Below, piece after piece: positions 1 to 9,900 of a stretch of 64,000 nucleotides of DNA. A program made the translations under genes and the position numbers. Source of the stretch: Cellulosimicrobium cellulans (GTDB taxonomy: Bacteria; Actinomycetota; Actinomycetes; Actinomycetales; Cellulomonadaceae); assembly GCF_007679345.1 (NCBI RefSeq), contig NZ_VEGH01000014.1, positions 62,001 to 126,000 of the forward strand. The letters are read 5' to 3'. How positions within the stretch are numbered: the stretch's first letter is position 1; every line of letters starts with the position of its first letter. A model generated the notes under the pieces. The model was given only the letters and a program-made list of their open reading frames with translations. It was not told the DNA's origin and searched no databases.

Positions 1-91
1 GCTGCAGACGGGCTACGCCCGCCAGTACGCCGCCACGATGCTGCTCGGCCTCGTCGTGCTGGCCGTCGTCGTCCTGGCACCTCGGATCTGA
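1..91 (+). CDS. nuoL: NADH-quinone oxidoreductase subunit L, C-terminal end (partial)
   Basis: Only the last 29 codons are in the window, read in the frame that begins at base 2 and ending in TGA at 89-91. The peptide is a hydrophobic helix preceded by a short Tyr/Arg/Gln segment, as at the C-terminus of NuoL, and it lies directly before nuoM, which is the universal nuoL-nuoM-nuoN order. The identity rests mainly on this position. The product would be the distal proton-pumping membrane subunit of respiratory complex I. Confidence 0.75.
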   Translation, partial: LQTGYARQYAATMLLGLVVLAVVVLAPRI

Positions 92-101
92 GGGGAAGTC
101 G

Positions 102-1724
102 ATGTCGTCCTCCGTCGCCACCACGGACGTGCCGTGGCTGACCCTCCTCATCGTGTGGCCGCTCGTCGGCGCGCTCGTCCTGTGGCTGCTGCCGCGGGGC
201 TCGCGCGCCGCCGTCCCGGCCGACGCCGAGGGCACCGTCACCGCCGGGCCGCGGCGGTACACCCGGCAGATCGCCCTCGGCGTCTCGCTCGTCGAGGTCG
301 CCCTCGGCGTCGGCGCGCTGCTCGCCTTCGACACCGGCGCCTCCCGCGTGCACCAGCTGTCCGAGACCCACGCCTGGATCTCCCAGCTCGGCGTCTCGTA
401 CGCGGTCGGCGTCGACGGCGTCGGCCTCGCGCTGGTGCTGCTGTCGGTCGTGCTCGTGCCGGTCGTGATCCTCGCCGCCTGGCGGGAGCAGGGCTCCGGC
501 GCGCTGCCCACCGAGCGGCTGCGGCACTACCTGGCGCTCGTCCTGGTGCTGACCGCGTTCATGGTCGCGGTGTTCGCCGCCCGGGACGTGTTCCTGTTCT
601 ACGTGCTGTTCGAGGCCATGCTGATCCCGGTCTACTTCATGATCGGCGCGTTCGGCGGCCCGCAGCGGCGGTACGCGGCCGTGAAGTTCCTGCTGTTCTC
701 GCTCGCGGGCGGGCTCATCATGCTGGCCGGCGTCATCGCCCTCTACCTGCAGGGTCCCGGCGGCCCCCAGGGCTTCCTCACCGACAACCTCACCGGGCTC
801 GACCTGCCGGTGGGGACCGAGCGCTGGCTGTTCCTCGCGTTCTTCGTCGCGTTCGCGATCAAGGCCCCGATGTTCCCGGTGCACACCTGGCTGCCCGACG
901 CCGCCGAGCAGGCGCCCGCCGGGACCTCGACGCTGCTGGTCGGCGTGCTGGACAAGGTCGGCACGTTCGGGATGCTCACGCTCTGCCTGCCGCTGTTCCC
1001 CGAGGCGTCCCGCTGGGCGGCGCCGGTGATCATCGCGCTCGCCGTCGTCTCGATCCTCTACGGGGCGCTGCTCGCCATCGGGCAGCAGGACCTGTTCCGG
1101 CTCGTGGCGTACACCTCGGTCTCGCACTTCGGGTTCATCGTGCTCGGCATCTTCGCCTTCACGTCGACCTCGGTCGCCGGCTCGTCGTTCTACATGGTCA
1201 ACCACGGGCTCTCCACCGGCGCGCTGTTCCTGCTGGTCGGGTTCCTCGCGGCCCGCCGCGGCTCCGCCCGCATCGAGGACTTCGGCGGCCTGCAGAAGGT
1301 CACCCCGGTGCTCGCCGGCGTGTTCCTGGTGACCGGCCTGTCCGCGCTCTCGCTGCCCGGCCTGTCGACCTTCGTGTCCGAGTTCCTGGTCCTGGTCGGG
1401 TCGTTCGGCACCAACCGCGCCGCCGCGGTGGTCGCGACCCTCGGCGTGGTGCTCGCCGCGGTCTACGTCCTGTGGACCTACCAGCGCCTGTTCACGGGCC
1501 CGGTGCGCGGCGACCTCGCCGGCACCCGGGACATCGGCGGTCGTGAGCGGTGGGTCGTCGGCCCGCTCATCGCGATCATGCTGGTGCTCGGCTTCTACCC
1601 GGCGCCCGCGCTGCGCCTGGTCGACGAGCCCGCCGCGCAGACCATCGAGCACGTGGGCGGCGAGCCGCCCGCGGTCGAGATGCCGATCGCCGTCGACGGC
1701 GACTCCGAGGGGAGCGAGCAGTGA
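102..1724 (+). CDS. nuoM: NADH-quinone oxidoreductase subunit M
   Basis: A 540-residue polytopic membrane protein of the antiporter-like complex I subunits (ND4/NuoM), coupling NADH oxidation to proton translocation across the cytoplasmic membrane. The family landmarks are present: the helix FEAMLIPVYFMIG with the essential Glu, and FAIKAPMFPVHTWLPDA with the conserved Lys, followed by the AYTSVSHFGF segment. The length is normal for the subunit. The ATG at 102 has a GGGGAAG ribosome site at 92-98, ten bases after the nuoL stop. The stop overlaps the GTG of nuoN, so the two are probably translationally coupled. The last 25 residues are acidic and variable. Confidence 0.97.
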   Translation: MSSSVATTDVPWLTLLIVWPLVGALVLWLLPRGSRAAVPADAEGTVTAGPRRYTRQIALGVSLVEVALGVGALLAFDTGASRVHQLSETHAWISQLGVSYAVGVDGVGLALVLLSVVLVPVVILAAWREQGSGALPTERLRHYLALVLVLTAFMVAVFAARDVFLFYVLFEAMLIPVYFMIGAFGGPQRRYAAVKFLLFSLAGGLIMLAGVIALYLQGPGGPQGFLTDNLTGLDLPVGTERWLFLAFFVAFAIKAPMFPVHTWLPDAAEQAPAGTSTLLVGVLDKVGTFGMLTLCLPLFPEASRWAAPVIIALAVVSILYGALLAIGQQDLFRLVAYTSVSHFGFIVLGIFAFTSTSVAGSSFYMVNHGLSTGALFLLVGFLAARRGSARIEDFGGLQKVTPVLAGVFLVTGLSALSLPGLSTFVSEFLVLVGSFGTNRAAAVVATLGVVLAAVYVLWTYQRLFTGPVRGDLAGTRDIGGRERWVVGPLIAIMLVLGFYPAPALRLVDEPAAQTIEHVGGEPPAVEMPIAVDGDSEGSEQ

Positions 1725-3544
1725 GCTTCACCGTGCCCGACATCGCGTGGGCCCAGCTCGCGCCGGTGCTCATCGTCCTCGGCGCCGCCGTGGTCGGCGT
1801 CCTCGTCGAGGCGCTCGTGCCCCGCCGCGTGCGCCGCGTCGTCCAGCTGACGCTGACCCTGGTCGCGCTCGCGGCCGCCGTCGTCGCGGTCGCCGCGCTC
1901 TGGAACGGCGTCGCCGACACCGGCGGCGCGGAGGTGCTCGGCGGGTCGCTGCTCGTCGACGGCCCGACGCTCGTGCTCTGGGCCATCACCGCCGTGCTGG
2001 CGCTGCTGGCCGTGCTCGTGATCGCCGACCGCACGGCCACGGGCGAGGACGCGTTCGCCCCGCAGGGCGCCGCGGTGCCCGGGTCCGGCTACGAGGAGGC
2101 GGCGCGCGCCGCCGGCCTGGAGCAGACCGAGGTCTACCCGCTCGTGCTGTTCGCGACCGGCGGCATGCTGATCTTCCCGGCGACGGGCGACCTGCTGACG
2201 CTGTTCGTGGCGCTCGAGGTGCTGTCGCTGCCGCTCTACCTGCTGACCGGGCTGTCCCGGCGGCGCCGCCTGCTCAGCCAGGAGGCGTCCATGAAGTACT
2301 TCCTGCTGGGCTCGTTCGCGTCCGCGCTGCTGCTGTTCGGCATCGCGCTGCTCTACGGGTTCTCCGGCTCCCTGCGGTACGCCGAGATCGCCGAGGCGGT
2401 CCGGACCGTGACCGGCATGGACGGGCTGCTGCTCGCCGGGTCGCTGCTGGTGCTCGCCGGCCTGCTGTTCAAGGTCGGCGCGGTGCCGTTCCACTCCTGG
2501 ACCCCGGACGTCTACCAGGGCGCGCCCACCCCGATCACCGGGTTCATGGCCGCCTGCACCAAGGTCGCCGCGTTCGGCGCGCTGGTCCGGGTGTTCTACA
2601 CGGTGGTCCCCGACCTGCGCTGGGACCTGGAACCGGTGATGTGGACCGTCGCGATCGCCACCATGGCGGTCGGCACGGTCGTCGCGCTGGTGCAGACCGA
2701 CGTCAAGCGGGTGCTCGCGTACTCGTCGATCGCGCACGCGGGCTTCGTGCTCACCGGCGTGGTCGCGCTCGTGCAGTCCGGGATCACGGCCGTGCTGTTC
2801 TACCTCCTCGCGTACGGCGCGGCGACGGTGGGGGCGTTCGGGATCGTGTCGCTCGTGCGGGAGCGCGGGGCGGTGCGGTCGGGTGCGGCCGGCGCGGTGG
2901 GCGCGGCCGGTGCGGCCGGCGCGGCAGGTGCGCGGGTGCCGGCGCTGGCGGCCGCGGGGTCGTCGGCGCGCGCGGGCGCGTCGGCCGGCTCGACGGCGGA
3001 CGTCGTCGGGACCGGCGCCGGGGCGGGAGCGGGGGCCGGGGACGGCGTCGACCGGCCCGCGGTCGCCGGGGCCGACGGCGAGGAGCCGCCGGTCGAGGCC
3101 GAGGGCCCGATCCTCGGCGAGGCCACGCACCTGTCCCAGTGGGCCGGCCTCGGCCGGACCAACCCGGTGCTCGCCACCACGTTCGCGCTGTTCCTGCTGT
3201 CGTTCGCGGGCATCCCGCTGACGGCCGGCTTCACCGGCAAGTTCGCGGTGTTCTCCGCGGCCGTCGAGGGCGGCGCCTGGCCGCTCGCGGTCGTCGGCGT
3301 CCTGGCCTCGGCCGCCGCCGCGTTCTTCTACGTGCGGATCATCGTGCTGATGTTCTTCACCAGCCCGCACGGCGGCCCGCGCGACGACGCCGACGACGAG
3401 GCCCGCCCGGGCGCCGTCGTCGTCGCCTCGCAGGGCTTCGCCGTCGTCGCCATCGGCGCCTGCGCCGTGCTGACCGTGCTGCTCGGCGTGCTGCCGGGGC
3501 CGGTCCTGGACGCCGTCGCGGGCGTCGCCCAGCTCCTGCCCTGA
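1721..3544 (+). CDS. nuoN: NADH-quinone oxidoreductase subunit N, with a low-complexity insert
   Basis: A 607-residue complex I membrane subunit (ND2/NuoN). I place the start at GTG 1721, whose GTGA overlaps the nuoM stop and which has GGGGAGCG just upstream; longer readings only add arginine-rich nonsense. The diagnostic helix FKVGAVPFHSWTPDVYQGAP is at about residues 250-270, and the C-terminal LTAGFTGKF motif is intact. Between these, roughly residues 385-465, lies an Ala/Gly-rich stretch followed by an acidic segment that interrupts a loop between membrane helices. Membrane helices resume after it, so the frame is intact. It closes the nuo operon; a strong hairpin follows. Confidence 0.96.
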   Translation: MSFTVPDIAWAQLAPVLIVLGAAVVGVLVEALVPRRVRRVVQLTLTLVALAAAVVAVAALWNGVADTGGAEVLGGSLLVDGPTLVLWAITAVLALLAVLVIADRTATGEDAFAPQGAAVPGSGYEEAARAAGLEQTEVYPLVLFATGGMLIFPATGDLLTLFVALEVLSLPLYLLTGLSRRRRLLSQEASMKYFLLGSFASALLLFGIALLYGFSGSLRYAEIAEAVRTVTGMDGLLLAGSLLVLAGLLFKVGAVPFHSWTPDVYQGAPTPITGFMAACTKVAAFGALVRVFYTVVPDLRWDLEPVMWTVAIATMAVGTVVALVQTDVKRVLAYSSIAHAGFVLTGVVALVQSGITAVLFYLLAYGAATVGAFGIVSLVRERGAVRSGAAGAVGAAGAAGAAGARVPALAAAGSSARAGASAGSTADVVGTGAGAGAGAGDGVDRPAVAGADGEEPPVEAEGPILGEATHLSQWAGLGRTNPVLATTFALFLLSFAGIPLTAGFTGKFAVFSAAVEGGAWPLAVVGVLASAAAAFFYVRIIVLMFFTSPHGGPRDDADDEARPGAVVVASQGFAVVAIGACAVLTVLLGVLPGPVLDAVAGVAQLLP

Positions 3545-3558
3545 CCGTCCTCGACCGC

Positions 3559-3606
3559 ACGCGGCCGTGCGCCCGACCACCTGCGTGGCCGGGCGCACGG
3601 CCGCGT
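3559..3606 (+). terminator. Terminator-type hairpin after nuoN
   Basis: A perfect 17-bp GC-rich stem (arms 3559-3575 and 3590-3606) with a 14-base loop sits 14 bases after the nuoN stop. There is no clear T-tract, as is common for actinobacterial terminators. It marks the end of the nuo operon and stands just before the polyprenyl synthase gene. Confidence 0.8.
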
Positions 3607-3646
3607 CGGTTCTGCCCCGGCCCGCCCGGCCAGATAGGTTCGTCCC

Positions 3647-4654
3647 GTGACTTCCCCGACCACCCTGCCGCTCGCCGATCCCGCGCTCGCCGAGCGCATC
3701 GCGGGACGACTCGACCTGGTCGAGGAGCGCCTGCGGACCGCCGTCGCGTACGCCGACCCGCTCGTGGACGACGCGGCGCACCACCTGGCGAACGCCGGGG
3801 GCAAGCGCCTGCGCCCGCTGCTGACGCTGCTGGCCGCCGAGCTCGGCGCCACCGCGGCCGCGGACGAGGTCCTGGACGCCGCCGTCGTGGTCGAGCTGAC
3901 CCACCTCGCCTCGCTGTACCACGACGACGTCATGGACTCCGCGCCGCTGCGCCGGGGTGCACCCGCCGCCCACGAGGTCTGGGGCAACAACGTCGCGATC
4001 CTGGTCGGGGACCTGCTGTTCGCCCGCGCGTCCCGCACCGTCGCGCACCTCGGCCCCGAGGCCGTCATCATCCAGGCCGGCACGTTCGAGCGGCTCTGCC
4101 TGGGCCAGCTGCACGAGTCCACCGGCCCCGGCGCGGACGACGACGCCGTGCAGCACTACCTGCACGTGCTCGCCGACAAGACCGCCTCGCTCATCGCCAC
4201 GTCCGCGCGGCTCGGCGCCATGTACGGCGGGGCGTCGCCCGAGGCCGTCGAGACCGTCGCCGCGTTCGGCGAGCGGATCGGCGTGGCCTTCCAGCTCGCC
4301 GACGACGTCCTCGACCTCACCTCCGAGGGCGAGGTCTCCGGCAAGACCCCCGGCACCGACCTGCGCGAGCAGGTGCCGACGATGCCGGTGCTGCTGCTCC
4401 GGGAGCGCGCCGCGACCGGCGCCGACCCGGCCGACGCCGACCTCGTCGCCCGGCTCGACGGCGACCTGTCCGACGACGGCGTGCTCGCCCAGGTGCTCGC
4501 CGACCTGCGTGCGCACGACGTGGTCCGCGAGACCCGGGAGCGGGCCACCGCGCTCGTGTCCGAGGCCGTCGACCTGCTCGCGCCGCTGCCGGACGGGCCC
4601 GTGAAGGACTCGTTCGTGTCGTTCGCGGACGCCCTGGTCGACCGGGCGTCCTGA
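3647..4654 (+). CDS. Polyprenyl diphosphate synthase (trans-isoprenyl chain elongation)
   Basis: A 335-residue cytoplasmic enzyme of the trans-prenyltransferase family, which condenses isopentenyl diphosphate onto an allylic primer. Both aspartate-rich motifs are visible: DDVMD near residue 93, and DDVLD near residue 220. The GGKRLRP substrate motif lies near residue 60. The family members hepT, ispB and grcC make the side chain of menaquinone, which fits the position just downstream of the NADH dehydrogenase genes, but chain length cannot be read from the sequence. Start is GTG 3647. It is separated from nuoN by the hairpin, so it probably has its own promoter. Confidence 0.93.
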   Translation: MTSPTTLPLADPALAERIAGRLDLVEERLRTAVAYADPLVDDAAHHLANAGGKRLRPLLTLLAAELGATAAADEVLDAAVVVELTHLASLYHDDVMDSAPLRRGAPAAHEVWGNNVAILVGDLLFARASRTVAHLGPEAVIIQAGTFERLCLGQLHESTGPGADDDAVQHYLHVLADKTASLIATSARLGAMYGGASPEAVETVAAFGERIGVAFQLADDVLDLTSEGEVSGKTPGTDLREQVPTMPVLLLRERAATGADPADADLVARLDGDLSDDGVLAQVLADLRAHDVVRETRERATALVSEAVDLLAPLPDGPVKDSFVSFADALVDRAS

Positions 4655-4681
4655 CCCGCTGACGGCTTCGGGGGGAGCGGG

Positions 4682-6484
4682 ATGAGCACGCCGACCACGG
4701 CGGGGGACGCCGGGGCGGGCGCGGCCGGGGTCTGCGTCGTGTGCGGCGCGGTGCTGGAGCCGGGCGCGGCGTTCTGCGGCGCGTGCGGTGCGCGGGTGCC
4801 GGCGGTGAGCGCGCCGGGTGCGGCGGCGAGCGCGAGCGCGCCGACCGTGGGCGCCGTGCGCAGGGAGCCGTCCGCACCGGCACGCGCGGGCGAGTCGCTG
4901 CGGGCGGAGCCGCCCGGGCCGGGACGGGGGGCGGCCGCGGCGCCGGGCTGGTCGCTGGGCGCCGACGTGGACGATGCCGTCGCGCCGGTGTGGCGCCGGC
5001 TCGTCGCCCTGCTGGTCGACCAGGCGCTGGCCGTGCTCGTCGGCAGCGCGGGTCTGCTCGCGGTGCTGCCCGCGCTGCGCTCCGACGGCTCGGTCGGCGC
5101 GCTCCTGGTGCCCGGCCTGCTCCTGCTGCTGCTCGCCGCGGGCCAGTGGTTCGCCGAGGCGTTCGGGGGCCGCACCGTCGGCGGCGCCCTGCTCGGCACC
5201 CGCACCGTGTCCGCCCGCACCGGCCGCGCGCCGGGTCTGTGGGCGGTGCTGGTGCGGAGCGTGGTCCAGGCGCTGGGCGTCCTGCTCGGGGGCGTCGGCG
5301 TCTACGTCGTCGCGGGCTCGGGCGCCTGGGACGAGGGCCCGGAGCAGCGTGGCTGGCACGACAAGGCCGCGGGCACCCTCGTGCTGCGCGCCCGTGCACC
5401 CCGCCGCGAGGACCCGGCGCCCGCCCCCGTGGCACCGGGGACCCGTCCCACGGCCCCGACGTCCGGGCCGCCGCGGTCCGCCGCGGTCACCGCCCCCGAG
5501 CCCTCCGCGCCGGCGGCCCCGCGCGCCGCCCCGACGTCCGGGCCGCCCGCCGGCGCGGACGCGCCGACGCCGGGAACCCGGACGTCCGCCGGCGCGGACG
5601 CCTCGACGCCGCGGACCGAGAGCCCCGCCGGCGAACAGGCCGCCTCAGCGGCGGGGTCGACCCCCGGCGCCCCGGCGGGCCTGCACGCGCCCGGCCTCGC
5701 GGCGGCGGACCTGCACGTGCCGCCTCCGCCCATGTCGGACGCGCGGTCGCCGGACGCGTCCGAGCCGTTCGGGTCGCCCGCGTCGGAGTCGCTCGGTTCG
5801 GCCGCGTCGGAGTCGCGCACGCCGGTCCTGCCCGTGCCGCCCTCGGTGCCGGCGTCGGCGTCGCACTCGCCCGACGTGCCCGCGACCCCGCCCGACGTGC
5901 CCGCGACCCCGCCCGACGTGCCCGCGACCCCGCCCGACGTGCCCGTTCAGCCGACCGTGCCCGTTCCCGATCCCGCGGCGGCACCTCCAGCGACGGCGCC
6001 GCGGCACGCGGCATCGTCCGCCCCCTCGCCGGCCACGCATCCCGCGCCCGCGGCCGACGCCCCGGTCGACCTGCCGGACACGACCGTCCCGACGGCGAGC
6101 CTCGGCGACCTGGAGCACACCCGCGTCGGCCGGTGGGCGGGCTCGCTCGACGCGGCGTCCACGCTGGCCCTCGTGCTCGACACCGGCGAGCACATCACCG
6201 TCACCGGTCCCGGTCTGGTGGGTCGCCGCCCGGTCCCGGGGACCGAGCAGTGGGCCCACCTGGTCACGATCGACGACCCGGGCCAGTCGGTGTCCTCGAC
6301 CCACCTGGCGTTCTGGCCGGTCGACGGCGGCCTCGACGTGCTCGACCGCGGCTCCACCAACGGCACGGTCCTCCTGGACGCGGCAGGCAAGCCCTGGAGC
6401 CTCCCGCCCGGGCAACCGGCCCGCGTCGGCGCCGGCTGGACCCTGGTCCTGGGCAGCCGCCGCATCACCGTCACCACGGCCTGA
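4682..6484 (+). CDS. Zinc ribbon-RDD-FHA domain protein, first paralogue of the type VII locus
   Basis: A 600-residue three-domain protein. Residues 18-35 form a small zinc ribbon (CxxC at 18/21 and 32/35). Residues about 97-236 are an RDD-type domain with hydrophobic helices, ending in GWHDKAAGT. A long Pro/Ala/Ser/Thr-rich linker follows, with a tandem PDVPATP repeat. About 495-600 is an FHA domain with GRR, SSTH and STNGT motifs, the phosphothreonine-reading fold. It shares architecture and exact Cys spacing with the product at 12640-14097; the pair brackets eccC and eccD. I infer a membrane-tethered phospho-signal reader for the secretion system. The ATG at 4682 follows a GGGGGGAGCGG ribosome site. 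Confidence 0.85.
   Translation: MSTPTTAGDAGAGAAGVCVVCGAVLEPGAAFCGACGARVPAVSAPGAAASASAPTVGAVRREPSAPARAGESLRAEPPGPGRGAAAAPGWSLGADVDDAVAPVWRRLVALLVDQALAVLVGSAGLLAVLPALRSDGSVGALLVPGLLLLLLAAGQWFAEAFGGRTVGGALLGTRTVSARTGRAPGLWAVLVRSVVQALGVLLGGVGVYVVAGSGAWDEGPEQRGWHDKAAGTLVLRARAPRREDPAPAPVAPGTRPTAPTSGPPRSAAVTAPEPSAPAAPRAAPTSGPPAGADAPTPGTRTSAGADASTPRTESPAGEQAASAAGSTPGAPAGLHAPGLAAADLHVPPPPMSDARSPDASEPFGSPASESLGSAASESRTPVLPVPPSVPASASHSPDVPATPPDVPATPPDVPATPPDVPVQPTVPVPDPAAAPPATAPRHAASSAPSPATHPAPAADAPVDLPDTTVPTASLGDLEHTRVGRWAGSLDAASTLALVLDTGEHITVTGPGLVGRRPVPGTEQWAHLVTIDDPGQSVSSTHLAFWPVDGGLDVLDRGSTNGTVLLDAAGKPWSLPPGQPARVGAGWTLVLGSRRITVTTA
5870..5953 (+). repeat. Four tandem 21-bp repeats inside the FHA protein linker
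   Basis: Four in-frame 21-base units encode PDVPATP three times and then PDVPVQP. The first three copies are identical at DNA level, which suggests recent expansion by slippage. The repeats lie in the disordered Pro-rich linker between the RDD and FHA domains, where a change of copy number would lengthen the linker without shifting the frame. Confidence 0.95.
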
Positions 6485-6556
6485 CGCCGAGGTCGAGCGT
6501 TTCCCGCCTGAGACCCCGCAGAACCCCTCGACGTCGCCGAGAACCCTCGACCTCGC
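6485..6556 (+). repeat. 72-bp intergenic repeat, copy 1 (of two in the window)
   Basis: This element begins on the base after the stop codon of the FHA protein. Its outer arms are inverted (GAGGTCGAGCGTTT near the left end, AACCCTCGACCTC at the right end). A third, related half-site (ACCCCTCGACGTCG) lies inside. Its reverse complement aligns without gaps over all 72 bases with 41633-41704. Relative to the upstream gene both copies read the same way. The stem could end transcription, or it may be a dispersed palindromic (REP-like) element. Confidence 0.85.
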
Positions 6557-6936
6557 CGTCGGGGGAGCCGGCGGGCGACGCTCACCCCGTGCGGATGAGG
6601 TGACACGCGCGCCCCCGGCGGCAGCATGGTCGCAGCCGGGTCTCCCGGCAGGCGCGCCGCCCCGGGGCCGGGGGGACCGGGGCCGGCCGCGCCGCCCACT
6701 CCGCAGCGCCGCCCCGCCGGTCGCTCCACCCGCGCACGCATCCCACAGGCGAGCAGCCGACGCGTCATCGAGTGGGCGATCGACACGTCGAGTGGGTATG
6801 CGGCGGATGCACTCTCGACGTGTCGTTTGCACAGTCGGCGGCGGGACCGTGCCCGGCCGACGCGCGGACGGCTCCCCGCGCAGGGCTACCCGCGGCTCTC
6901 GGCGGCGGGACGGCGCCGGCGGGAGCCGCGCGCTCG
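6557..6936. other. Intergenic region between the FHA gene and the eccC stop
   Basis: No convincing gene lies here between the two convergent coding sequences. Open frames across it have biased arginine/proline composition and no ribosome site. The only structures I see are the 72-bp element at its left edge and a palindrome at 6781-6825. GC-rich sequence otherwise shows nothing recognisable. Confidence 0.7.
6781..6825. repeat. Palindrome with 12-bp perfect arms, 3' of eccC
   Basis: CGACACGTCGAG at 6781-6792 is perfectly inverted at 6814-6825, with a 21-base spacer. The octamer CGAGTGGG occurs just before the left arm and again across its end. It lies about 110 bases downstream of the eccC stop (eccC is on the minus strand). 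It could be a terminator or a member of the long palindromic elements found elsewhere in this window. Confidence 0.7.
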
Positions 6937-9900
6937 TCAGAGGGTCGGCGGGGTCCAGGCCAGCTGGACGACCTGGCGGCCCTCGTCGCGGGTCACCAGC
7001 TGCGCGCGCCCGGCCACGGACGGCACGGGCTTCGCCCCGCCGACCAGCGCGCCCTCGTCCGGGCTGCCGGACATGACGATGCCCGGGGCGGCCAGGTCGC
7101 GGAGCGCCTGCAGGACGGGCTCGTACATCGCGCGCCCGGCGCCGCCGGACCGGCGGGCGAGGACCAGGTGCAGGCCCACGTCGCCGGCCTGGGCGAGCAG
7201 CGGCACGAGCGGCTGCAGCGGGTTGCCCGTGGTGGTCGAGACCAGGTCGTAGTCGTCGACGATCACGTAGACCTCGGCGCCGGTCCACCACGACCGGGAC
7301 CGCAGCTGCTCCGGCGTCACGTCCGGCCCGGGCAGTCGGGTGCGGAGGTAGTCGGCGAGCCCCGCGATCTCGGCCGCCGCCTGGTCCTGGGTCGTGAAGT
7401 AGCCCGCGAGGTACTCCTCGGGGATCTCGCCGAGCAGCGACCGCCGGAAGTCGACGGCGAAGATCTGCGCCTGCTGCGGGGTGTGCAGCCGACGGACCTC
7501 GGACGCCACGGCCCGGAGCAGCGCGGACTTCCCGGAGCCGCCGTCGCCGAACGCGTACAGGTGCGGCTCCTCGGCGACGTCGATCCCGACCGGCGCGAGC
7601 GCGGCCTCGTCGATGCCGAGCAGCAGGCGGCGCGCGTCGGCGCGGGCGTCGGACCGGACGTGGTCGAGCGTGACCTCGTCGGGCAGCAGCCGCAGCTTGG
7701 GGCCGGCGGGACCCTGCCACGCGGCGTTGACGGTCTCGATGAGGTGCGCGACGCCGGCGCCGAGGGTGTCGGGCGAGGAGTCGCCGTCGACGCGGGGGAG
7801 CGCGGTCAGCACGTGGTGCTTCGACACGGCGAGGCCGCGGCCGGGCCGGTCCTTGGGCACGTTGACGGCGACCTTGCGGTCGATCTCCGAGTCCATCGGG
7901 TCGCCGAGCCGGAGCTCCAGCCGGGTGCCGAACAGGTCCTTCACCTGGGTGCGGAAGTCCATCCAGCGGGCGGCGGACGCCACGAGGTGCACGCCGAACG
8001 TGAGGCCGCGGCCGGCGAGCGCCTGGATGCGCGGCTCCAGCTCGTCGAACTCGGCGCGGATCGTGGACCAGCCGTCGACGAGCAGGAACACGTCGCCGTA
8101 GCCGTCGTCGGCGGTGCCCTGCGCGCGGCGGGTGCGGTAGGTCTCGATCGAGTCGATGCCGTGCGCCCGGAAGTACCGCTCGCGCTCGTCGACGATCGAC
8201 TCGACCTCGGCGACCGTCCGGCGCACGACGTCGGGCTCGGCCCGGGAGGCCACGCCGGACACGTGCGCGAGCCCGGCCAGCGGGGCGAACGTGCCGCCGC
8301 CGAAGTCGAGCACGTAGAACTGCACCTCGAGCGGCGTGTGCGTGAGCGCGAGCGCCGTGACGACGGAGCGGAGCACGGTCGACTTGCCGGTGCGCGGGGC
8401 GCCGACGACCGCCATGTGCCCGGCCGCGCCGCCGAGCGACACGGTGAGGTTCTCGCGGCGCTGCTCCAGCGGCCGGTCGACGGTGCCGAGCGGGACCGTG
8501 AGCGTGCCGGCGGACCGCCAGCCCGGGGACACCAGGCCGAGCCGCGGGTCGGCGACCAGGTCGGGCATGAGCTCGTCGAGCGTGCGGGGGACGACCAGCG
8601 GCGGCAGCCACACCTGGTGCGCGGGCGGGCCCTGGCCCTTCATCCGCTGCACGGCGATGTCGAACGTCGCGCGCGACTCCTCGGGCTCGGTCGCCACGAC
8701 CTCGGTGGTCGCGGGCTCGACCTCGACCGCACCGAGCACCGGCGCGGCGGTGAACGACTCCAGCCGGGTCAGCCCGGTCCCCGCGACGGTGCCGCCGGCC
8801 GCGGCCCGGCGCCGGGCCTTCGGCGGGCCGGAGACGTAGGCGGCGCGGAACTGGATCATCGTCGTGGTGTCGGGCTTCAGGTAGCCCATGCCCGGCACCG
8901 GCGGCAGCGTGTAGGCGTCGGGGACGCCGAGCACGGTGCGCGACTCGGCGGCCGAGAAGGTGCGCAGGCCGATCCGGTAGGACAGGTGCGACTCGAGCCC
9001 GCGGAGCCGGCCCTCCTCGAGCCGCTGCGAGGACAGCAGCAGGTGCATCTGCAGCGACCGGCCCAGGCGGCCGATCGTCACGAACAGGTCGACGAACTCC
9101 GGCTTCGCGGACAGCAGCTCGGAGAACTCGTCGCAGACGATGAGCAGGGCCGGCAGCGGGGCCAGGTCGGTGCGGCCGCCCTTGCGGGCCTTCTCGTAGT
9201 CGGCGACGTTGGCGAAGTTGCCCGCGGCGCGCAGCAGCTCCTGGCGGCGGACCATCTCGCCCTGCAGGGCGTCCTGCATGCGGTCGACGAGGGTGAGCTC
9301 CTCGCCGAGGTTGGTGATGATCGCCGAGACGTGCGGCATGTCCGCCATGCCGGCGAACGTCGCGCCGCCCTTGAAGTCGACGAGGACGAAGTTCAGGTCC
9401 TCGGACGAGTGCGTCATCGCGAGCGCCAGCACGAGCGTGCGCAGCACCTCGGACTTGCCGGAGCCGGTGGCGCCGATGATGAGCCCGTGCGGGCCCATGC
9501 CCTGCTGGGCGGACTCCTTGATGTCGAGCGCGACGGGCTGGCCCTGCGGCGTGACGCCGATCGGCACCCGCAGCCGGTCGCGGGGCAGGCGGGGCCGCCA
9601 CGCGACGTCCAGGTCGAGGTCCCGGACGTCGCCGACGCCCAGGAGGTCGACCAGCTCGGACGACACCTCCTCGTCGCCGCGCTCCGGCCCGGACTCGACG
9701 TGCAGCGGCAGCAGGCGGCGCGCGGTGGCCTCGGCGTCCGCGACGGACATCTGGTCGCCCTCGACCCGCACCGGCGCGTTGCCGAGCCGCAGCACGTCGA
9801 CCGGCGCGCGCACGGCGTCCTCGGTGGCGACCGCCCCGCCGACGTTGAGCCGCAGCGTCGTGGGCTCGTCGAGCTCGTCCCAGCGGTCGGGCAGCTCCAG

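Noticed and set aside
1595..5359. A very long open frame on the minus strand opposite nuoN and the prenyl synthase
   Set aside because: It is an antisense shadow typical of high-GC DNA: rich in Arg, Gly, His and Pro, no family motif, and it runs across three well-supported plus-strand genes and a terminator.
5870..5953. Direct repeats considered as a CRISPR array
   Set aside because: The units abut without spacers and encode a Pro-rich linker in frame.
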